Below the pieces are notes generated by a model, which saw only the letters and a program-made list of their open reading frames with translations, searched no databases and was not told the origin of the DNA. DNA of 64,000 nucleotides from Microbotryum silenes-acaulis (Eukaryota; Basidiomycota; Microbotryomycetes; Microbotryales; Microbotryaceae), in NCBI GenBank assembly GCA_003665825.1, contig QPFY01000010.1, forward strand, positions 558,001 through 622,000, read 5' to 3'. Positions within the stretch are counted from its first letter, which is position 1, and every line of letters starts with the position of its first letter. A program made the translations under genes and the position numbers. Positions 46,805 through 58,708 of this stretch are shown here, in pieces.

Positions 46805-48532
46805 ATGGTGGCTCCACCGCACAATGTAGGGCACTCCAAACCGCTCCCGGAGTGCCCAGAGGACTTATCAGTAGCAGATCGACCGTCACCGGTCGGCAAG
46901 AGGCGCGGTCTCGGGCGTGAAAGTGGCAGTGGGCGCCTGCACGAGATCCCAATTCGCTCTAGGTCGAAACCTCCACTCTGGAAGCGGTTGCACGCCCTCG
47001 CCTTCACCCTCGTCTTTGGCCTCCAACTTGTATCGATCCATACCCTCCAACTCCTCCTCTCCCCTCTCCACCTCTTGCGCCTCGACAAGAAAACTCGATT
47101 ATGGCATTACCGAGCGGCGCAGTTTTGTAAACGCTTGTTCTCGAGCGCGTTGCTCGTCATTACGTCCCTTTTCGCACCGACGACGTTCGTCATCACCGCG
47201 GACGAGACCGTCGATTTGGATCAGATGATCGTGTTGGATAAGAAGGGGAGGTTCAAAAAGCTCGAGTTTGATCAGCAGAGTTGTGAGTTGGATTGGCTGA
47301 CGTCGACGGTGGCTTGACGTCATTGCGCCGGCGTGGAAAATCCATCAGCGCGGCCTCGGCGACGACCTGAGATATTCCGGGCTCCTATGTGCAGACTCGG
47401 TGCGTCACCTTTATGGCGGATAAGAGAGATCTAAACAGTCGTGTTCCTTTTGCAGTATGGATTGCGAACCATCAACAATACTGCGACTGGATTTTCTCTT
47501 GGTTCGTGAACTGTCGGCCACGCGACTCCAGCAGAACGACAACCACTCAAGTCACATCAACTTTCTTTTTGTATCTCTAGGATCCTATTCGCACTCGCAC
47601 ACCTCGACGGTGGTATTATCATCATTCTCAAGGCTTCACTTCGATGGGCGCCTATCGTTGGCCCGGTAAGTCTCCTCGAGCGGTTGGGTGTCGAGCCATC
47701 GACGCTGATATACACGGCCGTTCCTGAGATGTCTTATCCCCTTCCCCCAGGCGATGGAACTCTTCGAATTCGTATTTATAGACAAGAAGCATCGACTTCA
47801 AGATTCGGATGAGATCTACCACCATGTGCAGCGAAGCACCGCGCTCGGTCTGCCGTTCCAGTTGCTTCTCTACCCTGAAGGAACTCTGGTCAGCGCTTTG
47901 ACTCGTCCCAAGAGTGAAGCGTATGCTCGAACGCTGGGAGTCGTGAGTAGGGTAGAGCAAAAACAAGACTGCGGCGCCTCGAATTTATACATAGCTGCCC
48001 TCCATTCCTCCAGCCCGACCTCGAAAACCTGGTCCTCCCTCGCTCGGCCGGATTACTGTACTGCATGCGCACCGCTTTATCCGTCCTCCCAACTTTGACC
48101 CTTTACGACCTCACAATAGGCTACGAAGGCATCCCCCCAAAAGGTTACGCTCAATCGTACTATACCATCTTCTCCTGGTTCGGGTACCGCACACCTTCTC
48201 CCCGCGTTCATCTCCATCTTCATCGGCTCGCAGCAGCCGAATGTCCCGTCGGTCCGGGGATCGAGAAAGGCAAATCACCGCGGACGATCGAACAGGAGTT
48301 GACGCAGGAGGATAGGGATACGTTCGATAAGTGGATTAGACGACGTTGGGAAATCAAGGATGGGTTGATGGCGCAGTTCTATAGAGAGGGGGAATTCCCC
48401 AAAGGACGACAGGGGTCGAGGGAGATTGAAGTTCGTGCGAGGCAGAGGGATTGGATTGGAATCGCGTTGGTGTTCGTGCTCTTCTTTACGGTCTCGAGCA
48501 CGGTTGGGGGCGCAGTGCTGCGTCTGTTGTAG
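46805..48532 (+). CDS. lysophospholipid acyltransferase, AGPAT/LCLAT1 type
   Basis: Integral ER membrane enzyme of the PlsC superfamily that acylates a lysophospholipid (yeast CST26/YDR018C and animal LCLAT1/AGPAT5 group). Exons 46805-47282, 47456-47501, 47581-47665, 47751-47942, 48014-48532; 439 aa. Motif I NHQQYCD (NHX4D, residues 164-170) is complete; LLYPEGT (about 242-248) is motif III. LVLPRSAGLLYCMRT corresponds to the conserved V-P-R-x-x-G block. Hydrophobic segments: LHALAFTLVFGLQLVSIHTLQLLL near the N-terminus, and IGIALVFVLFFTVSSTVGGAVL at the C-terminus. The start is the first ATG in frame; frame is open upstream, so a longer form cannot be excluded. Exact lipid substrate is not determined. 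Confidence 0.87.
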
Positions 48533-49069
48533 AGGGCTTCCCGGGCAATACAATACGAGATAGACATTTCGCTTCCAGTGACGTGGGAGAAGATGAAGCA
48601 AAAGAAGCAAGACAATCTCCCCCGAACGCGCAAACTTTCCACATTGCGATTCTTCCGAGGCTTTTGATAGCAGACGAACACATCGATACACGAGAGATTC
48701 CGAGCCATAGCTAACGGACAGCTAAAACAATGGTGGAGGAGAAAGAGGAAGCAGCACTTTAGGTGTAGTGTGTATGTGTGTGGGTGTAGTGACGACGCGA
48801 CGACGACCCGTTCATCCAAGGTCTGATATGTGCATCGAGAAGGCTACAAGATAACACCGAGAGCGAGAGGTCGATAGGTAGTAGTCGAAGTCGGACGCCA
48901 GGATAGTCTCCAAAAATGACGAAAGCGACTATACACAGACGATGGACGAACAGAAAGAGACAAGACAAAAACAGACAGACGATCGGCAGAGGACGGGACA
49001 GACAAGATAGTGAGGGCATATGGAAATCGGTTGATAAAGAAGTTCCGACAGGTGTGGTAGCACCTGTCG
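48533..49069. other. convergent 3' flanks of acyltransferase and kinase
   Basis: 537 bp between two facing stop codons. It has a GTGTAGTGTGTATGTGTGTGGGTG stretch (about 48764-48787) and an AGACAAGACAAAAACAGACAGACG stretch (about 48957-48980). No gene was seen. Confidence 0.55.
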
Positions 49070-51816
49070 CTATAACTTCTTGTTCTTGGGCGGCTTGACA
49101 CCTTCGGGCATAATCTTGACGTGGTCATGAGCATCCTCGCGACCTCGGGGGATTCCACCGTGTTGAATGCACATCTCGACCGTCGGCAACCATTCGTCTT
49201 GTCGAGCAGGGTCGGCGATATCGGCGTCACCACCTCGCAGGAGGTCGGCGAGCGTGCAACGGATCGAAGGCTCGATCGTCAACATGCGCGTCAGGCAAGA
49301 CCGTGTCTCGCGGGGCAAAAGGCGGAAGATCGAGTCTGCGGCGCCCGTCGTCCAGGTCGCGTCCGAAGCGACCGAGAACCCTCGGCGCAGAGGGGCGTAA
49401 TCACTGGCCGCGGTTGAATCGCTCTCGTGCGAGACCGTGGATTTGATCGGGGGAGAGTCCGTCGCTTCGGGGCGAACGGTCGAGTTTGTGGCCTTGAGCG
49501 TCGCCTGCGTACCGTCCACACCGCCCTCCTTGTCGTGGTGCTCAAGACCGAGCGAAGCGAAGGTCGCCGTGGGTGGGCTGTGGCTCTCGAAATCGGACGG
49601 GGACAAGGCCGCGTTGACACCAGCTGCCGAGAGCGACGAGGGCGACTCGACGCGGGCCAAGGCCGTGATGTTGAGTCCAGCAAGATCGCGTCGTCGGGTC
49701 GCGTTGTCGATAGGTGCCGCTTGGCCACCGGCAGAGGAACTGCTTCGCGACAAGTTGTCATGGACGGGCGAACTGGACCCCGACTTGGTTGTAGCACGCG
49801 AGACGGGGTCGAGCGTGACCGAGCGGCAAGGTAATGGCTTGCCACCAATCGTCGCATCGGGGCCCGAGGGGGCGACGCAAAGCTCGGGATGAGAGCTGAC
49901 GTAGAGTCGGTACGAAGCGTCGGCCTTGGCGTCGGGCAGCTTCCAAGGGAAACGTCGCAGGATCATGCACATGAAGATGATGGCTACAGACCACACGTCG
50001 GTCAATCGCGGGTCGTACTCCTTCTTGCTGATGACCTCGGGGGCGAGGTAAGGGTCAGAACCAACGACCCCGCCGGCCTTGACCGGTTTCTGACCAGGAT
50101 AGTGGAACACGACGGCCGTGCCAAAGTCGATGATCTTGACCGTGTTGTTGCCCGTCATGACGCAGTTGTCGAGTTTAAGATCCCGATGGGCTAATCCCAT
50201 CTGATGCAAGTAGTCAACACCCGAGACGATCTGCTTGAAGACGCAGTAGATCTCGGGGCGGGTCATACGCCCGCTCATGACGATCGAGAAGAGGTCGTAC
50301 TCGGCGTATTCCATCACCTCGTAGTAGTGGCCGTTGTCAGAGATGATGTCGAGCGTCTCGATGATGTTGGGATGGTGCAACGTCGAGCCGATCTGCAAGA
50401 AAGGAAAACGGGCCACGGGTACGAGCCCAAAACTGTCAGCTCGGCTGTCCGAACAGTGGGGGAAAAGCGGAACGAGGATGAACCTCGCGGGCCGGGTGAA
50501 AGCAAAGGACAGAAAGGACGCACGCAGAATTCGGCCGTAACCTTCTTCACATATTCTTTCTCACTCTCTCCCGATCTCCGGGCTCGGAACTCCTTGACCG
50601 CAAACACCCTGTGGTCCCTCGAGCGCTTGATGAGGCGGACGGTTCCGCCGGCACCGGAGCCGAGCATTTTGCCCCACTTGCCGTACTTTTTGGTCAAGTG
50701 GGCATGGTCCTCGCCGAGTGGGGGCGAGTCGCGGCCGTGGCGGTGGTGGCTCGGGTGTGAGGCGGTCGAGGTGTAGTCGAGCACTCGTTCACTCGTAGGC
50801 GTCCCCGGTGCGGAGTTGCTGGGACTCGACTTGGCACTCGGGGAGCCGTGCCGGGTCGAGACTCGTGAGCTCGTATCGCGCGAGTCGCTGCGGTGGCCGT
50901 GGCGGTCGAGATGCTTGTCCGAGTTGGAGTGGTGGATATGATTATTGAGGAAGCGACGCAAGTCGTGCAAAGGGCCCGAATGGTGCGTCTTGGTCGATTG
51001 GCGAGACGGCGTCGGCATGTGGTGCACGGCGTGGTGGTTGTGGAGACTCGTGTACGAGGCGGCGCGTTGGCGCTCGCCGACCTTGGAGAAGATGAATTGC
51101 GGAGGCGTCGCCGTTCCACCCGGGGTAACGGAGCCCGATCCGGCGTTGCTCGAAGGTGAGTGTTGGCCTGAATGACCATGGGAGGGGCCATGACCGTGCC
51201 CGTGACCATGGGCGTGGCCGTGGGCCCCGGAGGGGGCGTGATGGTTTGAGCCGTGGGCGTTTTCTCGGTACGCCGAGGACGACGCGTGACCGGGGAGCGC
51301 CGCCGCGGCGGCTCGGAGTTTAGAATGATCCGGTGGGCCATGGTCGGGCGTCTCGGTCGAGGATGAGCGCGACGAAACCTCGAGCGACATGTGGCGTGAG
51401 GGGACGCGCTCCATCTGGTAAGAATGCTTCATCTGCATCCCAGGCGGCGACGGCAAAGGGGCGCCGCCGGCTTCATGCGCACCGAAGCCGAGCCCGGTAC
51501 CGGTGGTCGAAGTTGAGTTCGAGTTCGAGTGACCTTCGGACGACGAGATGCTGTGCGATCGACTGCTCGCACTGCCGTCGTACAGCGACGACTGGGTCGA
51601 ATCGGCGGTCTTGGTCGAGTCTGCTCGGACAGGCGGTTCCGGCGACGGTGAAGGTGCGACACTCGTGGGGGTCAGCAGGTGGCTGCTCCCGACCGATGGC
51701 GCCGGCGAGGCCTCCCGCGAAGGGTCGTGACCCTGACTCGAGGCCGCATGCAGATAAGGCAAAGTGGCCGAACTGTTCGCGGAGGTCGGGGACATGGTCG
51801 CTACAGCGGCTGTCAT
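49070..51816 (-). CDS. HAL4/SAT4-type serine/threonine protein kinase
   Basis: Fungal nutrient/ion-transport regulating kinase (NPR/HAL group, which controls K+ uptake and plasma-membrane transporters in yeast). Exons 51816-50524 and 50392-49070; 871 aa. The 380-residue N-terminus is Ser/Pro/His-rich and probably disordered, with a Gly-His run at 191-220. Kinase motifs: GSGAGGTVR loop (about 386), VFAVKEF lysine (about 409), HRDLKLDN (about 502), DFGTA (about 520), APEV, and DVWSVAII. A roughly 210-residue Ser/Ala insert divides subdomain X from the terminal [20 protein letters not shown]. The tail [14 protein letters not shown] and Lys-rich end match the HAL4 group. Start chosen: first in-frame ATG; the longer frame starts at a GTG. 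Confidence 0.88.
51157..51246 (-). repeat. Gly-His-rich coding tract
   Basis: Codes for a 30-residue stretch with eleven His, mostly as GH dipeptides ([18 protein letters not shown] core), in the kinase N-terminus. Nucleotide repeats of GGCCATGGTCAC type make it prone to length variation. Confidence 0.8.
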
Positions 51817-53009
51817 GCCCGGCGTGAAACGGTGGGGCGGAAGCGAAGCCGGGGCGCAATTATGCGATCGATGCGACCGGCCCACAGGCGTGCACTGTCC
51901 GGACTCGGGGCTCGACCCAACCCTCGGTCGGCTCGGGAGCTCGGCGGGAGCTGCTCTCCAACTTAGACCTGCTAGCTGCTACAGGCTACGATGACGACGA
52001 GTTGGTGGTCAACTCGACGTGCGATCCCAAAAGTTGAAAGACGTGTTTTTAGAGCTGACGAGAGCGCTTGTTCCTGGGTTTTCGGACGAATGAGACCAGC
52101 AAGATTTCAGCGCTTGCCAATCGGACCGGAGTGCGTGCCCCGAAAAAGATGGTCTTGGTCAGCCGGTCAGCGCGCGCGTCTCGCATCGTTGCGGGCCAGC
52201 TGAGCTTTGGGCCTCGGACAGCAGTGGCTTGCCGCTTGCCATCGAGCTCGGAGACCGTCGAATTCGAAGGCCAACCGCCCCAACCCAGCCAACTTGAAGC
52301 CACTGCAGCAAGACCCCGAATGAATTTTACTCACTGAGATGATTTGGTGCCAATGGTGTGTGCGAAGAGGGTCAGCTCAGAACGTTTGAGGCCGACCTAA
52401 AGAGCTCATGGCTATATCTGGATCCACCGCTCCTGCGTGGGCATCGGCTTCGAGAGCATTCACGACGTCAGCGGTCGCGACTGGTGAGTAGTGCAGTCGG
52501 CAGCAGTGCCCGTGCGCTTTCTTGCCGAGAACTCGGCATCGTCCGCGGCGGAAAACACGGGCGCAGGGAAGCGCTGCTACCGCGTCGGCCTTGCGTTTGA
52601 ACGGTGCTGCAAAAGCTAGGTATCGCTTGGATAAAGTGAAGAGGTATTTCGTAACTTTCAAGCAGATACGATCTAGCATCGCAAAAATTGCCGAGATCGG
52701 ACGATGCAGCCAGTGCAACAAGCCCCTGTCAGTCCAGAGTGATCGCCGCCGGCGTCGCTGTCGGAGTTGAGAAAACATTGCACAAGCAAACACTTTTCCA
52801 AGTAGTGTGCAGCTCACAAGGAATTTCTGCCGTAACCGGAAAATGATGAACGTCAATCAAGTCCTCGAAAAGAGGAAGAAGTTGTGTCTCGGTAACCATA
52901 ACTAATCATTCCAAGAAGAGGAAATACAATACATTTCTAACCCAGGACCCAAACTGATGCACCACAACAGAAAATACTAGAAAAAATCAATCTGCCGAAC
53001 AAAATGATC
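51817..53009. other. intergenic, kinase promoter
   Basis: 1.2 kb between two minus-strand genes: the kinase promoter and leader, then the 3' flank of the transporter gene downstream of 53010. The 159-codon minus frame 52377-52856 has no recognisable motif and lies in a region with no splice partners, so it was not called. Confidence 0.5.
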
Positions 53010-55142
53010 CTACTTCTCCAAATCCTGCTCCTCATCTGTTCCCGTACTCGTCTTCGGATCCTTAGCGACCGTCCGAACCTGCCCAACTTCAGCCTCCTCA
53101 TCCGCAACATCCTCCTTGCCATCATCGATCTTGGCGTGGGTTTGATACTGCGACGAAGCGCCGTACGAGTACCACAGACCCATCACGATGACAGCTGCGG
53201 CACCGAGCATGGCGAAACATGTCCAATTGCCCTTGGTGTAGTCGGGTCCGTTCTTGGCGATGAACAAGAAAGGAGCGACTGCACCTGCCGAGTTGGAGAA
53301 AGCCACGGTGAAGGCCGTAGCAATAGCCGTCGAAGTAGCGCCTTGAACCGTCGATGCACGCCATGCTACGAAAGGCATGACAGCCGCGTTGGTCGAAGCG
53401 ATGCAGCATACGGCGAAGAATCGCACACCTGTCGTCTTGACAGTCGCGAGGAGGATGTAACCCAATCCGACGAAGAGGAGACCGGCGATGATGTGCTTGG
53501 GTCGTTCGCGGGTTCGGTCGGAGTGCATTGCGTTCGCGAGGATCACGAAGAAGGCGACGATGTTGGGAGGGACGGTCATGAGTTGGGCTTTGGCACCGTG
53601 GTAGCCGAGGTTCTTGATGATCGTGGGGCCAAAGTACTATTGCGAATGCGAGAGAGAAAATCAGTCTCGTGAACGCGTTCTCGGGTGCTTGGTATGTGAA
53701 CTTACGCCGAAAGCATTGAGCGAATTTGCCATGAAGAAGTAAGCGACCGCAAAAGCGTAGAACTGCCACGACTTGATCGTCGCGAAGAAGTCGGCGCGGT
53801 TGAAGTGGGCGTCCGTCGAGCGAGGGGTGCCATCGCCGAGACGGGCCATGGCGAACGCGCGCTCCTCCTCGTTCAAAAACGTCGCTGTTTCAGGCCAGTC
53901 GGGGAGGGCGAACCAGACGATGACACCGACAATAACGGCGGGGATGCCTTCGAGGATGAACTGTTCCGTCGCGAAGGAGAGGGGAGAAAGCTCGAGTCAA
54001 TCTTAAAGTCTGGTGGGAGAAGCGGCTGAATATAACGCGCAACTTACGAGCCATTGCCATCCAAAGAGGTTGCCTTTGCCCGACAAGTAGCTCACACCGG
54101 TGGCGATCACACCACCGAAAGCACCACTGACTGCGACCGAGGCGGCGAACCAGGCCATCCTTGTGGCTCGTTCATCGGCCTTATACCTAATAAAAGACAA
54201 TGAGGACCTTCGTCAGATACTGACGACCATTGGGTTTCGAGCTTAGTGCTCACCAGAAAGTGAAGAGGTAAAGGCAGCAAGGGAAAAAGCCAGCCTCGGC
54301 GACACCGAGAGCCAAACGAGCGATGATGAGACCAGTGTAAGACTTGACCGCGGCCGAGCAGATCGTGACGATGCCCCAGGTGACCATGATACGACTAAAC
54401 ATTCCCCAGCAAATGTGTCAGTACACCGTTCTCTGAAATGACCAGTCAAAAGCTCCCAACTGACCTGATCCATCGCGACGGCGTAAATTTCTTCATCAAA
54501 AAAGTCGACGGGAACTCGAAGAGGACGTATGTGATGAAGAAGATGGCAACGACGATGTTGTAGCGCATACCACTCAGTTTGAGCGTTTCGACGAGGCTCT
54601 CTCCAGGCTTGTCGCTGTTCAGGGTGCGTGCGTTTCCCAAGTTGGATCGATCTGGCAGAGGGTAATCGTGGGAGAGGTCAGTTAGGGGCGATGAAAAGCG
54701 GGAAGAGTGGCGGTGGCGCAACACGGTGAGAAGAAGCTACTGACCCAGATAGTTGATGAGGTAGGACAAGATGATCAAAGGCATAATGCGCATGTCTGTG
54801 ATGCGAGCAGAGAAGGACGGGCCGTGTCAGAGTACAGGGGATTTTCGAAGCCGTAGGCCGGAGAAACATTCAGAGTCGCTTCGACGTCCGTCCGCGACGC
54901 TTGCGAACTTGAAGGGGACTACATGTGATCGTAGGGCTTACCAATCTTGCGTACGACACGCTTCTCAAAAGCTTTTCTGTTGGTGCGGGTGATTGTACGA
55001 CGACGGAAGTGTCCGGGTGGGTGGTGATCAGTTCGCATGATCGCATGATCGCCGGCACGGAACTTGAAGCCTTCGGCCTTCTCAGGCTCGTCTCGTCGAG
55101 AGAGCGAGGGACTCACTGTTCTTCGGGAGTCATGATGTCCAT
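53010..55142 (-). CDS. allantoate permease-type MFS transporter
   Basis: Major facilitator of the anion:cation symporter family (DAL5/TNA1/VHT1 group), likely importing an organic anion such as allantoate, nicotinate or another vitamin; substrate not determined. Eight exons: 55142-55117, 54976-54942, 54795-54745, 54651-54465, 54394-54254, 54186-54048, 53960-53706, 53636-53010; 486 aa. N-terminus MDIMTPEEQKAFEKRVVRKIDMRIMPLIILSYLINYLDRSNLGNAR is diagnostic: the KIDxRxMP and LDRSNxGNA blocks. Further family blocks: FEFPSTFLMKKFTPSRWI, TGLIIARLALGVAEAGFFPCCLYLFTFWYKADERATRMAWF, LPDWPETATFLNEEERA, KSWQFYAFAVAYFF. Exons 1-3 are tiny (26, 35, 51 nt) yet their protein joins match the family without gaps. 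Confidence 0.92.
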
Positions 55143-55997
55143 GTATAGTGCTTGGTCTTCAAGGGGCGGTGAAAGAGATGAAAGGAGGTGAAGAGGATGA
55201 GAAGTCAAGAGGAGACAGTGATTATCCACAAGAGGGCACATGCAGTATCGCGAACTATCTGATTTCACAAGATTTCACGCTAGTCGAGCTGCGGCGCGGG
55301 GCCGGGGGTGGGGAGGAGCGGACCGACTGCCCAGATAAGCCCAAGCGATTGTCGCGCGAGCTCCGCCTTTCCCGTCGTTGCCGACAGGGGAACTCACTTC
55401 AAAGCGTCTAGGTTTGGTGAGGGCTCAAGCGCTTTTGAAGTTTCCGAATTGATTCACGGACTGGCGCGGTCCTAAATCGAATGGCGTCCGCGTGTTTCCG
55501 TCACTTCGCATGAGCAAGATCACGAAGTTGCACTCCGCGACGGCTGCCCTCCGCGATCGCCGTCAAGTCCTCAGTACCTGCCCACCACCTAGCAACCAGT
55601 CCTGTACAACCCCGGGTACGATAGTCCCACTCGATAGGTAGCACCACCGCCAATCCCGAGAAATTATGTGGGACAATCTTTGCATGATTGCGGCCGACTT
55701 AGATCGGTGTAAAAAATTCTCGACGACGGAGACACACCTCTGACGCCGAAGGATGGTCATGAGTGGCTGGTGTCCATGTGGCGCCAAGAGTCCGTCGTAC
55801 AGAGGCCATAGATTGTAAGACTGTAATCTGACGTGGCTGGCCCGACTGACATTTCGGTGATTTGTAGTTTTGAGTGCACACGCATACGGCCGGGATTGGA
55901 GTTCGACGTTGCAGATCCGGGTCACGTGATGCCCCACACCGGGCAACGTGCAACTCCCACGTCTTCAAGAAAACGTTGCTTCAATACGACGACTCAA
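55143..55997. other. intergenic, transporter promoter
   Basis: 855 bp between two minus-strand genes. No supported gene or repeat. Frames at 55563-55946 (minus) and similar positions overlap each other and lack family resemblance. Confidence 0.5.
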
Positions 55998-56492
55998 TTA
56001 CAGCCCCGCCCAAGCCCTCAACTGACCCTTTTGCTCGTGCGTCACCTTCAAGTTTTTCCACAACTTCTCGACTTGACTCGATGCTTCGTGTTCGGGTATT
56101 GAACCGATGTGTACGCCTTTCTTGATCGCCAACGCTTTCAGTACGAGGGGGGAGATGTCGATAGGTTCTGGTCCCGTAGTCCCAATTTCTGTGGAGTTCT
56201 GGACCGGTTCTGCTGTCCCAAGGGCCGGATTTGAGCTCGTCTCGTCCTGATCCTCGCCGAGTAGTTGTGAAAGGGTCTGCCCCGTCGTTTGTTCTATCGC
56301 ATGTTCCGCCACGGCCAACCTCTTCTCGAGCTCTCGTATCCGTTCCAATGCCGAATTGAGCGTGGTGGGTGGGGGAACGAACGACCTCGTTGAGCTCGTC
56401 GACATGGGGGCGATCCAAGTTCTGGTAGAGTGATTTGGGGTGAAAAGTCGACGTTGTAGTTGGAGGACTCTGCGAGTGGACCGAATGATCAT
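55998..56492 (-). CDS. small uncharacterised protein, probable mitochondrial
   Basis: Single exon, 164 aa, not recognised. The N-terminus MIIRSTRRVLQLQRRLF alternates hydrophobic and Arg residues with no acidic residue for about 45 residues, as in a mitochondrial targeting helix. Next come a Ser/Pro stretch, then NSALERIRELEKRLAVAEHAIEQ, which has a heptad-like coiled-coil pattern (about residues 46-68), an acidic linker and a conserved-looking end ISPLVLKALAIKKGVHIG...EKLWKNLKVTHEQKGQLRAWAGL. Divergent from the glycosyltransferase gene across 218 bp. The ordered architecture supports a real gene; function unknown. Confidence 0.6.
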   Translation of the reverse strand: MIIRSTRRVLQLQRRLFTPNHSTRTWIAPMSTSSTRSFVPPPTTLNSALERIRELEKRLAVAEHAIEQTTGQTLSQLLGEDQDETSSNPALGTAEPVQNSTEIGTTGPEPIDISPLVLKALAIKKGVHIGSIPEHEASSQVEKLWKNLKVTHEQKGQLRAWAGL

Positions 56493-56710
56493 CGGGTGAC
56501 AGCTTGTGGTAGGTCAGGAAGAAGGCAGACCTGGGCAAGCCTGAGTACCAGCTGCAGCCGCTTACACGAGCTTACACGCTCTTACACGCGCATCCTTCGC
56601 TCGTCTCCACACACGTCATCCCGCGAGTTCTTTCTTACCTTCACGCGCGTTCGTCGTCGGCCCTTACTCGTCGCAAGCCGAGAGGCGGCCACCTAGAAGG
56701 AGGCCCGACG
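56493..56710. promoter_or_regulatory. shared promoter with CTTACACG repeats
   Basis: 218 bp between divergent start codons. CTTACACG occurs three times at exact 10-bp spacing (56561, 56571, 56581), one helical turn apart, which would place binding sites on the same DNA face. Binding factor unknown. Confidence 0.55.
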
Positions 56711-58607
56711 ATGTCACCGACCTCGTTGGCGAACCATCGTTCGTCGGGGACGCTCAAGAGTCGCAGCCTTCTCCACAACGCACCGTGGCATCGTCGCTTG
56801 GTTCGAAGGTTGACCAGTTCGCCGTCGCGTCAACGCAAGCTGGCGATCTTGTTGCTTCTTCTGGGAGCTTGGTTCCTTTTGACGCATCTGACGCATCATT
56901 TCTTTCATCGGGCCGCTGAGCCGGGGTCGGACGGGCCTTCTTCAACGACCTCAGCTTCGAAAGCAGCAATAGCAAAGGGTCGAGATCGCCTAGTCCAATT
57001 CGTGCCCAGTCAACAAGAACGCAATAAAATCACACTACACTACCACGACGGAGGTGAACCTCAAACACTCGTATTCCCACCGCCTGTGATCCCAAGATTG
57101 AAATCGCCCCGACCATGGAACGAATGGACCGAACTCGCTTGGAGCGAACGAGGACCCATCAGGAGGATCGAAATGCCGTTCGGGACCCGAATGACCTTTG
57201 TCAACTCGAGGGGTTTGAATAAGACGATTGAAAGCAATCTTGGGGATGGGTGTGAGGAGGGATCGTGTGAGGGCTTGAGGCGGTTTACAGTCACGCAGGA
57301 TGAGCTACTGGCTTTGCGCCAACTCGGCCAACTCGGCAAGTTCCGCTCAGTCCTTTTCCGGATCCTTCACCCGTCTAACCTTCAAGTTTTTCCCTCCTTA
57401 TTTCGCAGATCCATCCACAAGGAAGGTCGTTCGCCTCCCGTCCATGTTCGCCTCCCGCCTCGAGGATATCACCCTCGTGACCCAATTCTCCGTGACCCGC
57501 CTCGAACGCTTCACCCAAACCCTACGCATCTGGGATGCTCCCATCTCCTTGACCATCTACCTCACCGAACCTTCCGACGGCGAGATCCTCTCCACTTTCA
57601 TCACGAACCTCGATGACGAACTCCGAGCGGCTTGGTCAAAGTTGTCGCTGACTTTGGTCCGACCTTCTTATTCAACCTCAAGGGAGGCCCTCATCCGTCG
57701 CCTGCGATACCCCATCAACGAACTACGAAACCATGCTTTACGCCTAGCCCCTACTTCGTACCTCCTCGTCCTCGACGCGGATTTCATCCCTTCGCCTATG
57801 ATGCACCATCATCTTCAAGTCCGAGTCCCTTCACTCATGTCCCACGGATCGGAATCCGTCGGTTCACCAACCCAATCGAGACAAGCTCTCGTCATTTCCG
57901 CTTTCGCCCTCGCTCCTTCCGTCAAGAAGATCCCTAGAAGCCTTGCCACACTTTACGAGATGCTCTACGCGAGGAACCCCCCTTCAGCGTACCTAACGGA
58001 CCCCAACGCAGGTCACGGCCCTTCCCTTCCTTCCCTCCTCTTTCACACCACATCTCTAACCCCGCACCCATCGCGAACCCAGCTCCGACCCTCACCCCAT
58101 TGGTCGTATAAGGTCTGTTACGAACCCCAATGGGAACCTTATTACGTCCTTCATCGCAACTCGTACCCTTTGTTCGAGGAGAGGTTCTCCGATCAAGGAG
58201 GCGATAAACAGAGTCAGACCGCGTTGTTGAACGCGATGGGGTGGGAGTTTAGAGTCCTGAGGGACGTTTGGGTCACGCATGTGCCGAAAGGGGGGGAAGG
58301 GCAGGGAGGAGCGAATTTGGATGATTGGCCGGGGAAGAAGTTGGGGAGGTTGTTGGATCAGGAACTGCGGGAGCGGGAGCGGACGAAGAAAGAGGACATG
58401 GTGGAGGATGATGATGAAGAAGGAAGACATTTCAATCTCGCCGCGCAAAAGGATCAAGAAAGGTATAGGTACTTCCAGGATTTCTTACCCGAAGTGGAGA
58501 AGGCGTTTGGGGGGAATTGGAGATGGCCTAGAGAGTGTGAAGCGAATGAGGTGATCAAGGGGAATAGAGTCGGGAGGACGGAGTCGGGGGTCGTATTTGG
58601 GTTGTGA
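56711..58607 (+). CDS. LARGE/B4GAT1-type glycosyltransferase (GT49)
   Basis: Golgi type II membrane enzyme with a glycosyltransferase 49 domain. Exons 56711-57335 and 57409-58607; 607 aa. A basic N-terminus is followed by a single span LAILLLLLGAWFLLTHLTHHFF (about 45-66), a Ser/Thr stem, then the catalytic part: ITLVTQFSVTRLERFTQTLRIWDAPISLTIYLTE, the LLVLDADFIPS metal-binding DxD region (DAD), and WSYKVCYEPQWEPYYVLHR...FEERFSDQGGDKQSQTALLNAMGWEFRVL with the family's QxEPxxxxxR-like block. The C-terminus is highly charged. The intron 57336-57408 begins GCAAGT, contains CTAAC and ends TTTCGCAG; it is the only join found with correct phase. Donor and acceptor sugars cannot be read from sequence. 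Confidence 0.87.
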
Positions 58608-58708
58608 GCTTGGGATTTTGAGCAGGATTGTGTCCGTCTCTTTGTGTTTTTACAACATGTTGTTTTGAATACTATGATCTTGTACACCTTGACATCAAGG
58701 TCACCCAG

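Noticed and set aside
52377..52856. 159-codon minus-strand frame upstream of the transporter 3' end
   Set aside because: No recognisable motif, no splice partners and composition like random sequence.
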